From: Novosphingobium terrae | Lineage (GTDB): Bacteria > Pseudomonadota > Alphaproteobacteria > Sphingomonadales > Sphingomonadaceae | Direction: 5' to 3' | Length of the DNA: 64,000 nucleotides | NCBI RefSeq assembly: GCF_017163935.1 | Contig: NZ_JABVZR010000001.1 | Location: forward strand, 3,534,001 to 3,598,000 | Shown: positions 8,735 to 18,029 of the stretch, one piece after another | How the letters are laid out: every line of letters starts with the position of its first letter | Position numbering within the stretch: position 1 is the stretch's first letter | Notes under the pieces: model-generated | Seen by the model: only the letters and a program-made list of their open reading frames with translations | Told to the model about the DNA's origin: nothing | Database searches by the model: none | Made by a program: the position numbers and the translations under genes

Positions 8735-9756
8735 GCATGAAATCCTTGATGACCGCGCCCGGCCGACAGCAACTCTATAAGCCGCGGCGCGATCCTCTCC
8801 AGAGGTAAGATCTGTGTAGCAGCGCCCAGCGCGGCGGCAGCCTTGGGCATGCCATAGACCGCGCTGCTCGCCTGATCCTGAGCGATGGTGTGATGGCCCA
8901 TAGCGCGCAAATCCTTGAGGCCCCGGGCGCCATCGGCCCCCATCCCCGTCAGAAGCGCAGCAACCAGCGTTCCGTTCCACCAGCGCCCGGCGCTGGCAAA
9001 GAAGACATCGATGGAGGGGCGATAGGTGTGATCGGCCGGCTGGCTGGTGTAGCCCAGCCGGTCTCGGCTCTTGAACACCAGATGGTCGTCGGTGCCCGCC
9101 ACCAGCACCGTGCCGGGCCGCAGACTGTCACCCTCGGCGGCGAGGCGCACCGGCAGGGCACAATGCTGGTCCAGCCACTCGGCCAGCCCCTGGGCGAAAC
9201 GGGCATCGACATGCTGGACGATCACCGTGGCGGCCGGAAAATCGCGCGGCAACCGTCCCAGCACGGCGGCCAGAGCCGCAGGCCCCCCCGCCGAGGCGCC
9301 GATGGCCAGCAAGCCCCCGGCCGCAGCGCCGCGCGAAGCGGGAAGGACGCGCGGTGCCTCCCCCTCTTCCACCAGCCGGGCAATGGTGTCGATCTTGGCG
9401 AGCAGGGCCCTGGCGCCCTCCCCTTTACCGCCCGCATCCAGCAAGGGCGTGTCCACCGCATCGATGGCCCCCTGCCCCATGGCGGCGAAGACATGGGCGG
9501 CATTGTCCTCCACCCCGGCGGTGACGATCAGGATCGCGCAGGGGTTTTGCGCCATGATGCGGCGCGTGGCCTCCACCCCGTTCATGCGGGGCATGGTGAG
9601 GTCCATCAGGATGAGGTCGGGCCGGTCGCGGGCGCACAGGTCCACCGCTTCCGCGCCATCGCCCGCCGTCCAGACGATCTGATGCGGCGAGGCGGACAGG
9701 GCCCGGCGCATCGCCTCCACCGCCATGGGCAGATCATTGACGATTGCGATTCTCAT
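8731..9756 (-). CDS. wspF: WspF-type CheB methylesterase response regulator
   Basis: Demethylates (or deamidates) the WspA receptor when phosphorylated by WspE and so damps signalling. The receiver domain has phosphoacceptor Asp52 in ILMDLTMP. The CheB_methylest domain carries the catalytic triad Ser155 (IGASAGGP), His182 (VQHVD) and Asp275 (TGMGADGA). The receiver position that is usually the conserved Lys reads Val-Asp-Thr-Pro, with Thr instead of Lys. This may be a trait of the WspF branch. It is coupled to wspR downstream by an ATGA overlap and follows wspE after about ten bases. Confidence 0.93.
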   Translation of the reverse strand: MRIAIVNDLPMAVEAMRRALSASPHQIVWTAGDGAEAVDLCARDRPDLILMDLTMPRMNGVEATRRIMAQNPCAILIVTAGVEDNAAHVFAAMGQGAIDAVDTPLLDAGGKGEGARALLAKIDTIARLVEEGEAPRVLPASRGAAAGGLLAIGASAGGPAALAAVLGRLPRDFPAATVIVQHVDARFAQGLAEWLDQHCALPVRLAAEGDSLRPGTVLVAGTDDHLVFKSRDRLGYTSQPADHTYRPSIDVFFASAGRWWNGTLVAALLTGMGADGARGLKDLRAMGHHTIAQDQASSAVYGMPKAAAALGAATQILPLERIAPRLIELLSAGRGHQGFHA

Positions 9757-9766
9757 GGCGCGATCC

Positions 9767-11983
9767 TCACGAAACCGCCTCCCCGATCAGATCGACCACC
9801 GCATCGATCATTGCATTGTTCTGGAAGCTGCCCTTGGTGAGATAGTAATCCGCCCCCACCTCAAGCCCGCGCTGGCGGTCTTCCTCACGGTCCTTGTAGC
9901 TCAGGATCATCACCGGCATGGCATGCAGCGCGGCATCGGCGCGGATGCGGCGCACCAGTTCGATGCCGTCCATGCGCGGCATGTCGATATCGCTGATCAC
10001 CAGATCGAACTGCCCGCCGCGCAGCGCATTCCAGCCATCCATGCCATCGACCGCGACCTCCACATGATAGCCATGATGATCGAGCAATTTGCGCTCCAGC
10101 TCGCGCACGGTGAAGCTGTCATCCACCACCAGCACGCGCTTGCGCTGGCTGCCGCCCTGAGCCGGAGCCTGCCCACCCACCGTGCCCAGCCGGTCCGAGG
10201 CGGACAGCTTTTCCAGCGAGCGGATCATATCGTCCACATCCACGATCAGCAGCGGTTCGCCATCCTCGGTCAGCGCCGCCGCGCCGATATCCTTGATCTT
10301 GCCCAGCCGCGGATCGAGCGGACGCACCACCAGCTCCGCCCCGCCGACAAAGCGGTCCACCACCACGCCGTAAAGGCCGCCGGCGCCGCCCAGCAGCACG
10401 ACGCTCAGATCCTGCCCGGCCTCTTCCACCGGCGCGGGCGCGCAGCCCAGCACCTGATGCGCCGCGACCAGCCCGACCGCCTGCCCCTCAAGCTCGATAT
10501 ACTGCCGCCCCTCCATCACCTTGACCTGAGCCAGCGGCAGTTTCAGCGCCCGCGCGATATGGGCGAAGGGGAAGGCATAGGGCTCGCCCCCGATGCTCAC
10601 CAGCAGGGAGCGCACCACCGAGAGCGTCAGCGGCAGTTCCAGCTTGAAGCGGGTACCTTCGCCGGGCCGCGCGGTGATGCGCACCAGACCGCGCACCTGC
10701 CGGATCATCTCCTGCACCACATCCAGCCCCACGCCGCGCCCGGAGATCTGGGTGACACCCTCCTTCATGGTGAAGCCGGGCAGGAACAGGAATTCCAGCA
10801 ATTCGCTTTCGCTGAGTCTGGCCGCCGTATCCTCCGGCGAAAGGCCCCGCGCGATCACCGTGGCGCGCAGCTTTGCCAGATCGATGCCGCGCCCGTCATC
10901 CTCCACCACCACCTGAAGCGCCCCGGCGTGATGACCGGCGGACAGGCGGATGACGCCCTCAGGCAGCTTGCCGGCCATCAGCCGTTCCTCGGGGCTTTCC
11001 AGCCCGTGATCCAGCGCATTGCGCAGCAGATGGCCGAGCGGCGCCTCCAGCCTTTCGAGGATGTCGCGGTCGACCTGGGTGCGCTCGCCGCTGATCTCCA
11101 GCCTCACCTGCTTGCCCAGCTCATGCGCGATGTCCCGCACCATGCGGGGGAAGCCGCCCAGCCCATCGGCGAAGGGGCGCATCCGCACCATCAGCGCCTG
11201 ATGATAGAGGCGATGCGCCAGATCGCTGCTGCGATGGTTGCGGCTTTCCAGATGGCCGAGCCGGTCACCCAGATGCTGGCGGCAGGCGGAAAGCTGATCG
11301 CGCAGTCTGGAGAGCGCGGTGCGGGCGCGGTCATCGAGCTGATCGAGCGGCAGCGCGGCCTCCAGCGCATCGAGCGAGACCGAAGCCTCGCGCTGCATGC
11401 GTTTGAGGCGCAGGAGGGATTGCTCGAAGGGGCGCAGCTGGTGGGTTTCGACCAGCGTCTCGCCCGCCAGATCGAGCATGCGGTTGAGGTTTTCCGCGCT
11501 GACCCGCAGCGAACGGTCGAGCGGGTCTTCCGTCGGCGTGGGAACGGGCACGGCAGGGGCGGCGATCACAGTCCCTGCGTCAACCGGGGCATTCAGCTCC
11601 GCTGCGAAACGGTCGGCGTCGCTTTGCCATGCCGCGCGTTCCGCCTCGCTTTCCTGATCCGGCGCGCGGGACAGGGCCGAGAGCAGATCCACCCCGCCCA
11701 GCAGCCGGTCGATCCGCATCCGGTCCAGCACGGTCTCGCCGCGCTGGGCCGCCACGAAGAGGTCCTCCATGGCATGGGCCACCGTCACCGCCGCATGCAG
11801 ATCGACGATCCGCGCCGCGCCTTTCAGCGAATGGGCCGCGCGCATGCATTCTTCCAGCAGATCGGGGCGGGCGGGCGCGCGTTCCAGCTCCAGCAGCGTG
11901 GCGGTGAGCGATTGCGTCAGCCCATCGGCCTCCATGCGGAAGAGGTCGCGCATCGAAAAGCTGCTGAGATCGGGCGCGCCCAT
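9767..11983 (-). CDS. wspE: WspE-type hybrid chemotaxis kinase CheA-REC
   Basis: Histidine kinase of the Wsp array that phosphorylates WspR and WspF. Domain order: Hpt with phosphorylated His51 in RAAHSLKGAARI, dimerisation helices, HATPase (HLLRNALDHGLE, DDGRGID, SGRGVGLDVV), CheW-like regulatory domain, and a C-terminal receiver with VLVVDDS and ISDIDMP. At 738 residues it is typical for WspE. I use the ATG at 11983, which overlaps the upstream wspD stop (ATGA) like other junctions of this operon. A GTG at 11995 would add four residues. Confidence 0.94.
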   Translation of the reverse strand: MGAPDLSSFSMRDLFRMEADGLTQSLTATLLELERAPARPDLLEECMRAAHSLKGAARIVDLHAAVTVAHAMEDLFVAAQRGETVLDRMRIDRLLGGVDLLSALSRAPDQESEAERAAWQSDADRFAAELNAPVDAGTVIAAPAVPVPTPTEDPLDRSLRVSAENLNRMLDLAGETLVETHQLRPFEQSLLRLKRMQREASVSLDALEAALPLDQLDDRARTALSRLRDQLSACRQHLGDRLGHLESRNHRSSDLAHRLYHQALMVRMRPFADGLGGFPRMVRDIAHELGKQVRLEISGERTQVDRDILERLEAPLGHLLRNALDHGLESPEERLMAGKLPEGVIRLSAGHHAGALQVVVEDDGRGIDLAKLRATVIARGLSPEDTAARLSESELLEFLFLPGFTMKEGVTQISGRGVGLDVVQEMIRQVRGLVRITARPGEGTRFKLELPLTLSVVRSLLVSIGGEPYAFPFAHIARALKLPLAQVKVMEGRQYIELEGQAVGLVAAHQVLGCAPAPVEEAGQDLSVVLLGGAGGLYGVVVDRFVGGAELVVRPLDPRLGKIKDIGAAALTEDGEPLLIVDVDDMIRSLEKLSASDRLGTVGGQAPAQGGSQRKRVLVVDDSFTVRELERKLLDHHGYHVEVAVDGMDGWNALRGGQFDLVISDIDMPRMDGIELVRRIRADAALHAMPVMILSYKDREEDRQRGLEVGADYYLTKGSFQNNAMIDAVVDLIGEAVS

Positions 11984-12627
11984 CAGATCAGACACCGGTT
12001 CAGCGCGGCAAACAGCGCCTCGGCATCGAGCAGCCCCACGCGATGCTCGCGCCAGAGCAGCAGGCCTTTTGTCAGGCTGGCGGTCGAATGGGCCAGCGTG
12101 GCGGGCAGCGGCAGCACCGCACCGGGGGCATGATGCAGCGTCTGCGCCACCTCATCGACCGGGAAGGCAAAGCGCCCGCTCTCATGGCGCGCGACGATGA
12201 TCCTTCCCTGCGTGGAGGCGATGCCCCCCTCACCCAGCACGGCGCGGGCGATCGAGACGCAGACCACCAGCTCGCCGCGCACATTGACCAGCCCCAGCAA
12301 ACCGGGATCGCGGCGATGCGGCAGCGAATGGACGGCACGCGCGGGCACGATCTCATCCAGCACCAGCGTGGGCAGGGCGAACCATTCGGCGCCCAGCCGG
12401 AAAATCGTTACCGACTGGCCGCGTTCAGCAGGTTCGGCGGCGGCAGCGGGGATGGCGGGAAGCGGCGTGTCGTCCGGCGTTTCCCGGTCGAGCAGGCGCG
12501 CGGCCTGGCGCGAAAACACCGGGCAATTGCGGCAATGCGACAGGGCCGCCAGCTCCCGGCAGGACTGGTCGCCCTGAACGCCGATGCTTTTCCAGCAGGC
12601 GTCGATAGCAAGAGCAGCCTCTGTCAT
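11983..12627 (-). CDS. wspD: WspD-type CheW coupling protein
   Basis: Scaffold linking the receptor to the WspE kinase. The C-terminal two thirds form a CheW domain (FRLGAEWFALPTLVLDEI, VNVRGELVVCVSI). The N-terminal part carries the cysteine pattern typical of WspD-like CheW proteins (CW, then IGVQGDQSC, then HCRNCPVF), whose role is not known to me. Start and upstream wspC stop share one base (TGATG). Confidence 0.9.
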   Translation of the reverse strand: MTEAALAIDACWKSIGVQGDQSCRELAALSHCRNCPVFSRQAARLLDRETPDDTPLPAIPAAAAEPAERGQSVTIFRLGAEWFALPTLVLDEIVPARAVHSLPHRRDPGLLGLVNVRGELVVCVSIARAVLGEGGIASTQGRIIVARHESGRFAFPVDEVAQTLHHAPGAVLPLPATLAHSTASLTKGLLLWREHRVGLLDAEALFAALNRCLI

Positions 12628-13853
12628 CAGCTGACCTTCCCGGTCTGGCGGGTGAGGCGGCGGGTCAGCAGATCGGCGCGGGCGTGATCGCCCTGTTTGC
12701 GCAGCAGCAGCGCCAGATGGCCGATGGCCTCGCCATGGTCGGGATCAAGGTACAGCACCTTGCGATAGGCGGCGGCGGCCCCGGCAGCATCACCGCGCGC
12801 ATCGGCGATCAGGCCCTGAATCATCAGCGCATCGGCGCTGGCGCCATGGGTACGGATATGGGTCTGGCAGGCACGCTCGGCCTCTTCCAGCCGACCGCTG
12901 TCGAGCAGGGTCCACAGGCTCTCCAGACCGGGCGCCGGTGGGGGTGCAGGCTGGCTGATTTTGACCGCAGGGCGCGGCGCAGCAGGGCGCGATACGGGCG
13001 CGCGCTTCAGCGGCTTTGCAAGCGCTGCCGGGGCAGGTTTGGGCGCCGCCTTGGCAGGCTCTGGCGCCTCGGCCCGGCGGAACGCAAAGGCCATGGAAAT
13101 CTGCGCCGAGGCAAAGCCATGCGCCGACACCACCCCCGATTCCGAATGGCCCGCCAGCAGCAGGCCTTTGGGCGCCAGCAAACGCCGCAGCACCGCCACC
13201 GCGCGGCCTTGCGTGGCGGCATCGAAATAGATCAGCAGATTGCGGCAGAAGATCACATCATAGGGCGCCGCCCCCGCCAGAAATCCGGGATCGAGCATAT
13301 TGCCCTGCGCGAAATGCACACAGCCGCGCACCGCATCCTTCAGGCGCCATTCGCGTTCGACAGGCTCGAAATGGCGGTCGCGAAAGCCCAGATCGGGCGA
13401 CCGGAAAGCATTGCGCCCATAGATACCGCGCCGCGCCAGCGTGAGCGCCCGGTTGCTGATGTCCACCCCGTCGATATGGAAGCGCCCGGCGGGCCACCCG
13501 GCCTCCAGCAAGGCCATGGCGATGGAATAGGGCTCCTCCCCCGTCGAGCTGGGCAGGCTGAGAATGCGCAGGGGCGGCGAACCATCGGCCAGACGCGGCG
13601 CGCACAGCTTCACCATGGCGTCAAAGGCGGCGGAATCGCGGAAAAACCATGTTTCGGGGATGACGACGGTTTCGATCAGCGCCTGCACCTCGCCGGGGGC
13701 CTGTTGCAGCAGGGCCCAATAGGCCTCCTCATCGGGCAGGTCGCAGGCGCGGATGCGCGCCGCCACCGCGCGATCCACCGCCGAGACGCCGATCAGCGCG
13801 GCATCCAGCCCCATCACCCGGTCCAGCAGATCGGCGAAACGCGGCTGGATCAT
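12627..13853 (-). CDS. wspC: WspC-type CheR methyltransferase with TPR tail
   Basis: S-adenosylmethionine-dependent methyltransferase that methylates glutamates of the WspA receptor. Visible CheR features: an N-terminal helical domain, the IPETWFFRD segment (65-73), SSTGEEPYS SAM-binding loop (102-110), VDIS, and FCRNLLIYF. After a Pro/Ala/Lys linker the last 100 residues hold TPR-like repeats, as in WspC. Start overlaps the wspB stop (ATGA). Confidence 0.93.
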   Translation of the reverse strand: MIQPRFADLLDRVMGLDAALIGVSAVDRAVAARIRACDLPDEEAYWALLQQAPGEVQALIETVVIPETWFFRDSAAFDAMVKLCAPRLADGSPPLRILSLPSSTGEEPYSIAMALLEAGWPAGRFHIDGVDISNRALTLARRGIYGRNAFRSPDLGFRDRHFEPVEREWRLKDAVRGCVHFAQGNMLDPGFLAGAAPYDVIFCRNLLIYFDAATQGRAVAVLRRLLAPKGLLLAGHSESGVVSAHGFASAQISMAFAFRRAEAPEPAKAAPKPAPAALAKPLKRAPVSRPAAPRPAVKISQPAPPPAPGLESLWTLLDSGRLEEAERACQTHIRTHGASADALMIQGLIADARGDAAGAAAAYRKVLYLDPDHGEAIGHLALLLRKQGDHARADLLTRRLTRQTGKVS

Positions 13854-14233
13854 GCCCGCGCCTCCTGCGGCACCAGATCGCGCGGCTCCACGCGCTGGAC
13901 CGGCCCGTCGGGGCCTTGGGCGAAGGGTGCGAAATCGGCGGGCTCGAAGCGCAGCATGGTGCTGGCGCCCTCGGCGATCAGGCCCAGCAGCGCATCATCT
14001 GTATCGCTCCAGGGCGAGCGGATCACCACGATGCGCGTGCTCATCCGCCGCCGCGCCGGCTGGCCGGTTTCACGCAGGGCCAGATCGAGCACAGGGATAA
14101 AACGCCCGCGATAGTCAAAACCGGGCGCCCCCTGACGCGGCTGCTCGATATCGACCAGCGGCACGATCTCGACAATATGCTCCGCCGCCAGCGCGCACAG
14201 ATCCTGTCCAAGGCGGAACTGGAGGAAGAGCAT
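13850..14233 (-). CDS. wspB: WspB-type CheW coupling protein
   Basis: Short single-domain CheW (127 residues) with the pattern FRLGQDLCALAAEHIVEIVPL and a central PGFDYRGRFIPVLDL stretch where CheW proteins contact receptor and kinase. It lies nine bases after the wspA stop and overlaps wspC by four bases. The second CheW of the operon, as in Pseudomonas wsp loci. Confidence 0.88.
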   Translation of the reverse strand: MLFLQFRLGQDLCALAAEHIVEIVPLVDIEQPRQGAPGFDYRGRFIPVLDLALRETGQPARRRMSTRIVVIRSPWSDTDDALLGLIAEGASTMLRFEPADFAPFAQGPDGPVQRVEPRDLVPQEARA

Positions 14234-14242
14234 CGCCGTCTC

Positions 14243-15814
14243 TCAGCTCACCAGCCGGAAGCGGGTGATGCTGCCATGCAGACTGCCCGAGACATGGTTC
14301 AGCTCCTCGATGGCCGCGCTGGACTGGCGCAGCGATTCGACCGTCTGCTGCGTGGCTTCGGTCAGCTGCACCAGCGCCTCGCTGATCTGTTCGGCGCCGG
14401 TGGCCTGCGCCTGCATGCCCTCGGTCACGGTCTCGAAGCGGGGGGCCAGCGCCTGCACCTGGCCGATGATCTCGGCGAAGCGGTTGCCGATGTCATGCAC
14501 GTCACTCATGCCGCGCCGCACTTCTTCCGAAAACTTGTCCATCCCCATCACGCTGGCCGAGACCGCCGACTGGATCTCCTTCACCATCTGCTCGATGTCA
14601 TAGGTGGCCACGGCGGTCTGATCGGCAAGGCGGCGGATTTCGGTGGAAACCACAGCAAAGCCGCGCCCATATTCGCCTGCCTTCTCGGCCTCGATGGCGG
14701 CGTTGAGCGAGAGCAGATTGGTCTGATCCGCCACTTTGGTGATGGTGGTGACGACCTGATTGATGTCGCCCGCCTTCTCGTTGAGGATCGCCAGCTTGGC
14801 GTTGATGGTGTTGGCGGCCTCCATCACCTGCTCCATCGTCTCGCCCATATGGGCCAGCCCCTGCTGGCCGCCGCTGGCCAGCGTGGCCGCGTGGTCGGAG
14901 ACGGCGGCGACATCGGTCATGGTGCGCACCAGCTCCTTGGAGGTGACGGTGATCTCGCGCGAGGTGGCGCCGATCTGCGTGGTGGTGGCGGCCACTTCGG
15001 CGGCGGTGGCCTGCTGCTGTTTGGAGGTGGCGGCGATCTCGGTCATCGAGGTGGAGACGCGGATGCCGGAACGCTGCACCTGCCCCACCAGCTCCATCAC
15101 CTCGCCCGCCATGCGGTTGAAGCCCTCGGCCAGTTCGCCCATTTCATCCTGCTGAGTCACGGTGGCGCGATGGGTGAAATCGCCCTGTCGCATCACATCC
15201 ATCGCCGCCATCAACGCGCGCAGCGGCACCAGAATCACCCGCATCAGCATCGTGCCGGAAATGACCGCCACCAGCAGCGCCATCACAAAGCCCAGCGACA
15301 TGGACACCAGCAGGGCCCGGATCTGGCCGTCGATGTCATCCACCTTGGCGCCGCCCCGCTGCTGGTTCAGCACATTGACGGCAACGATATCGTCGAAAGC
15401 GGCCTTGAAACGGGCCTGCAATTCAGGCGCATCGCCATGCAGGCGGGCGCGCGCGGCCTGATAAAGCGCCAGATCGCCCTTGAATTTGGCGAAGGTCTGG
15501 CGGTCTTCCTCATCGAAGATGGTCTTTTCGTAATCGGCCACCAGCCCGGCCATCACCGCCGTGTCCGCCTCGGCATGCCGCGCAGCATCCCCGCTGTTTG
15601 CAGGGTCGCTCAGCGAATGGAGATAGTCCGCATTGAGCGCATCCTTCACCAGCCCGCTCTGATAAAGCCCGGCCAGCGCATCGCCCCGCAGCGAGAGGGC
15701 ATGCTCCTCAATCACCGCAAGCCGCGCATGGACGAACAGGCCAACCGCCAGCATCGCGGCGAGAATGACGCCGAAACTGGCCAGAATTCTGGCGGAAATC
15801 CTGAATTTTACCAT
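14243..15814 (-). CDS. wspA: WspA-type methyl-accepting chemotaxis protein
   Basis: Membrane receptor of the Wsp array. TM1 is at about residues 9-29; a periplasmic helical domain of about 140 residues looks like a four-helix-bundle sensor; TM2 is near 170-192; then a HAMP domain ([18 protein letters not shown]) and a long cytoplasmic coiled coil with the MCP hairpin tip around [20 protein letters not shown]. No C-terminal CheR-binding pentapeptide is seen. First gene of the operon; no clear ribosome-binding site before the ATG at 15814. Gene order A-B-C-D-E-F-R matches Pseudomonas wsp exactly. Confidence 0.93.
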   Translation of the reverse strand: MVKFRISARILASFGVILAAMLAVGLFVHARLAVIEEHALSLRGDALAGLYQSGLVKDALNADYLHSLSDPANSGDAARHAEADTAVMAGLVADYEKTIFDEEDRQTFAKFKGDLALYQAARARLHGDAPELQARFKAAFDDIVAVNVLNQQRGGAKVDDIDGQIRALLVSMSLGFVMALLVAVISGTMLMRVILVPLRALMAAMDVMRQGDFTHRATVTQQDEMGELAEGFNRMAGEVMELVGQVQRSGIRVSTSMTEIAATSKQQQATAAEVAATTTQIGATSREITVTSKELVRTMTDVAAVSDHAATLASGGQQGLAHMGETMEQVMEAANTINAKLAILNEKAGDINQVVTTITKVADQTNLLSLNAAIEAEKAGEYGRGFAVVSTEIRRLADQTAVATYDIEQMVKEIQSAVSASVMGMDKFSEEVRRGMSDVHDIGNRFAEIIGQVQALAPRFETVTEGMQAQATGAEQISEALVQLTEATQQTVESLRQSSAAIEELNHVSGSLHGSITRFRLVS

Positions 15815-16198
15815 AGTCTGCGGCCCACTACCCAGTCATTCACCGAGGGGATGGAATTTAACCCGAATTAATCAGGAAATTTGCCATTTCGGAGAGGATA
15901 GCGATGTATAAGTTTCCAACTAAAAGATCATTAACACGGACCTAAAGCCCCTGCCTTGCCGCGCTGCTTCTGCACCGGGCCCCATAAGGCAAGAGGCCGG
16001 AATTTGCGCAATCCGCGCCGAATAAAACAGGCGGGCGAGATGATCTGCCCCCGCACGCCAAGACATTGCACAATGTTGCGCACCATAAGTTTGCGCCATG
16101 CGTCGAACCGATCAAGCGATGTAAAATAATTTAACACAATCTCCATAGTTTCAGCACTAGCCTGTCCCCCCAAACCTACATTGAGGCCCCCCACCGCA
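15815..16198. promoter_or_regulatory. Divergent intergenic region wspA / GGDEF-EAL gene
   Basis: About 380 bases without a supportable gene, separating two divergent cyclic-di-GMP genes. Several AT-richer patches (15850-15950 and 16115-16145) are likely promoters for each side. I see no strong operator palindrome or RNA gene. The short open frames here lack ribosome-binding sites and coding character. Confidence 0.4.
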
Positions 16199-18004
16199 AT
16201 GCCATCCGCCGCCCTCCCCCCCGACGAAGCCGAGCGCATCGCCACCCTGCGTGGCTATCGCATCCTCGACAGCCTGCCTGACGAACGCTTCGACCGGCTG
16301 ACGGCGCTGGCCGCGCAGCATTTCGGGGTGCCCATGGCGCTGATCTCGCTGATCGACAGCGCGCGGCAATGGTTCAAATCCTCGGTGGGCTTTGCCCAGC
16401 GCGAAACCGAGCGCGACCACGCCTTCTGCGCCCATGCCATCCTCGCCCCCGATGCCGTCACCGTGGTGCATGATGCCACGCAGGACCCGCGCTTCGCCAA
16501 CAACCCGCTGGTTCTGGGGCCGGATCATATCCGCTTTTACGCCGGGGCACCGATTCTCGCCCCCAATGGCCAGCCACTGGGCACGCTGTGCATTCTGGAC
16601 CGGGAACCGCGCGCCTTCAGCGAGGAGGACCGCCATTTCCTCACCCAGCTGGCGGCGAACGCGAGCGACCTGTTCGACCTGCATCTGAGCCATCTGACTC
16701 TGGCCGAGGCCGCCACCCGCGATCCCCTCACCCGCCTGGCCAACCGCCGCCAGCTTGAGGCGGCGATGGATACGGCGATGGAAGCGGCCTTTGCCGGGCG
16801 GCCTTTCGCGCTGCTCACCATCGATCTCGACGGCTTCCGCGCCATCAACAACAAATATGGCGATGAGGCGGGCGATGATGTGCTCAGCCAGATCGGCCAG
16901 CGCCTGTCCTCCAGCATCCGCGCCAGCGATGTGCCCGCGCGGATCGGCGGCGACGAATTCGCCATCATCCTCTCCGATCCGGTCTCGCATGAGATCGTCA
17001 GCCGCGTCGCCCAGCGGCTGATCGCCGACATCAACGCACCCATCGAGATCGAGGGCGCGGCAGACGGCAGGCCGGTGGTGATGTCGGCGTCTGTGGGCTG
17101 CGCGCTGGCCTTGCGCCACGGCACCACGCCCGCCGAGGTGCGCCGCTCCGCCAAGGAGGCCATGTATATGGCCAAGCGCGAGGGCCGCAACCGGCTGGTG
17201 ATCGCCGATGAGGTGGTGCCGCTGCTGGGCAATGCCTCCTACAACACCATCGAGCACCGGCTGGGCGAGGCCATCGCGCAGGATCAGCTGAAACTGCAGT
17301 GGCAGCCCTATTTCCTCACCGGCGAAGGCCGCCTGACGGGCTATGAGGCGCTGGTGCGCTGGACCTGCCCCGGCCTTGGCCCGGTGGTGCCCTCCACCTT
17401 TATCCCCGTGGCCGAGGCGTCCGGCCTGATCGGCGCGCTGGATGAATGGGTGCTGCGCGCGGCCTGCAAGGCAGCGCTGGAGATCCCCGAACAGCTGACC
17501 ATCTCGGTCAATCTTTCGGCCTATTGGTTCAGCCGCGAGGAGCTGGTGCCGCTGGTCAAGCGCGTGCTGAGCGAGACCGGCCTCACGCCGCAGCGCCTGA
17601 TTCTGGAGCTGACCGAGCGCACCATCATCACCCATGACGAAAGCGCGCGCCATTCGATGGAAAGCCTGCGCGAGCTGGGCGTGGGCTTTGCGCTGGACGA
17701 TTTCGGCACCTCCTATTCCTCGCTCAACTATCTGCGCAAGCTGCCCTTCGACCGGCTCAAGCTGGACCGCAGCTTTGTCGGCGATCTGGGCGCGGACCGG
17801 CAGGCCGAGGCGGTGGCCGGTGCCATTGTGCAGCTGGGCCATGCGCTGGGCATGAGCGTCTGCGCCGAGGGGGTGGAGACGCCCTTGCAGCTGGGCTTCC
17901 TCAATGGCGCGTCCTGCGATCTGGTGCAGGGCTATCTGCTGGGCCGCCCGGATTGGGAGCCGATGAGCGCCTCGACCCCGGTTGCGGCTTTCGCCAAAGC
18001 CTGA
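16199..18004 (+). CDS. GAF-GGDEF-EAL bifunctional cyclic-di-GMP protein
   Basis: Predicted cyclic-di-GMP synthase and/or phosphodiesterase. An N-terminal GAF domain (about 20-165) precedes a GGDEF domain with intact GGDEF (250-254) and an RxxD inhibitory site (RASD, 241-244). The EAL domain has all signatures seen in active enzymes: EAL (383-385), SVNLSA, LELTE, DDFGTSYSSL, LKLDRSF, CAEGVE and QGYL. Both activities are therefore possible. A TTG 18 bases upstream is in frame, but the ATG at 16199 is preferred. It is divergent from wspA, which suggests it counterbalances WspR, though that is inference. Confidence 0.9.
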   Translation: MPSAALPPDEAERIATLRGYRILDSLPDERFDRLTALAAQHFGVPMALISLIDSARQWFKSSVGFAQRETERDHAFCAHAILAPDAVTVVHDATQDPRFANNPLVLGPDHIRFYAGAPILAPNGQPLGTLCILDREPRAFSEEDRHFLTQLAANASDLFDLHLSHLTLAEAATRDPLTRLANRRQLEAAMDTAMEAAFAGRPFALLTIDLDGFRAINNKYGDEAGDDVLSQIGQRLSSSIRASDVPARIGGDEFAIILSDPVSHEIVSRVAQRLIADINAPIEIEGAADGRPVVMSASVGCALALRHGTTPAEVRRSAKEAMYMAKREGRNRLVIADEVVPLLGNASYNTIEHRLGEAIAQDQLKLQWQPYFLTGEGRLTGYEALVRWTCPGLGPVVPSTFIPVAEASGLIGALDEWVLRAACKAALEIPEQLTISVNLSAYWFSREELVPLVKRVLSETGLTPQRLILELTERTIITHDESARHSMESLRELGVGFALDDFGTSYSSLNYLRKLPFDRLKLDRSFVGDLGADRQAEAVAGAIVQLGHALGMSVCAEGVETPLQLGFLNGASCDLVQGYLLGRPDWEPMSASTPVAAFAKA

Positions 18005-18008
18005 TCGC

Positions 18009-18029
18009 GGGGCCTGAGGATCAGGCCCC
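18009..18029. terminator. Hairpin after the GGDEF-EAL gene
   Basis: Perfect 9-bp stem GGGGCCTGA / TCAGGCCCC with a 3-base loop followed by TTT, starting five bases after the stop. It overlaps the stop codon of the convergent HPP gene. Confidence 0.75.

Noticed and set aside
9725..12133. Long plus-strand open frame (802 codons) opposite wspF/wspE
   Set aside because: His/Gln/Arg-rich antisense translation of clearly recognised CheA and CheB genes; no ribosome-binding site or family resemblance.
13916..15871. Plus-strand open frame opposite wspB/wspA with His-rich product
   Set aside because: Antisense shadow of the MCP gene.
15931..16245. Minus-strand open frame of 104 codons in the wspA upstream gap
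   Set aside because: No ribosome-binding site, overlaps the start of the GGDEF-EAL gene, and has no recognisable domain.
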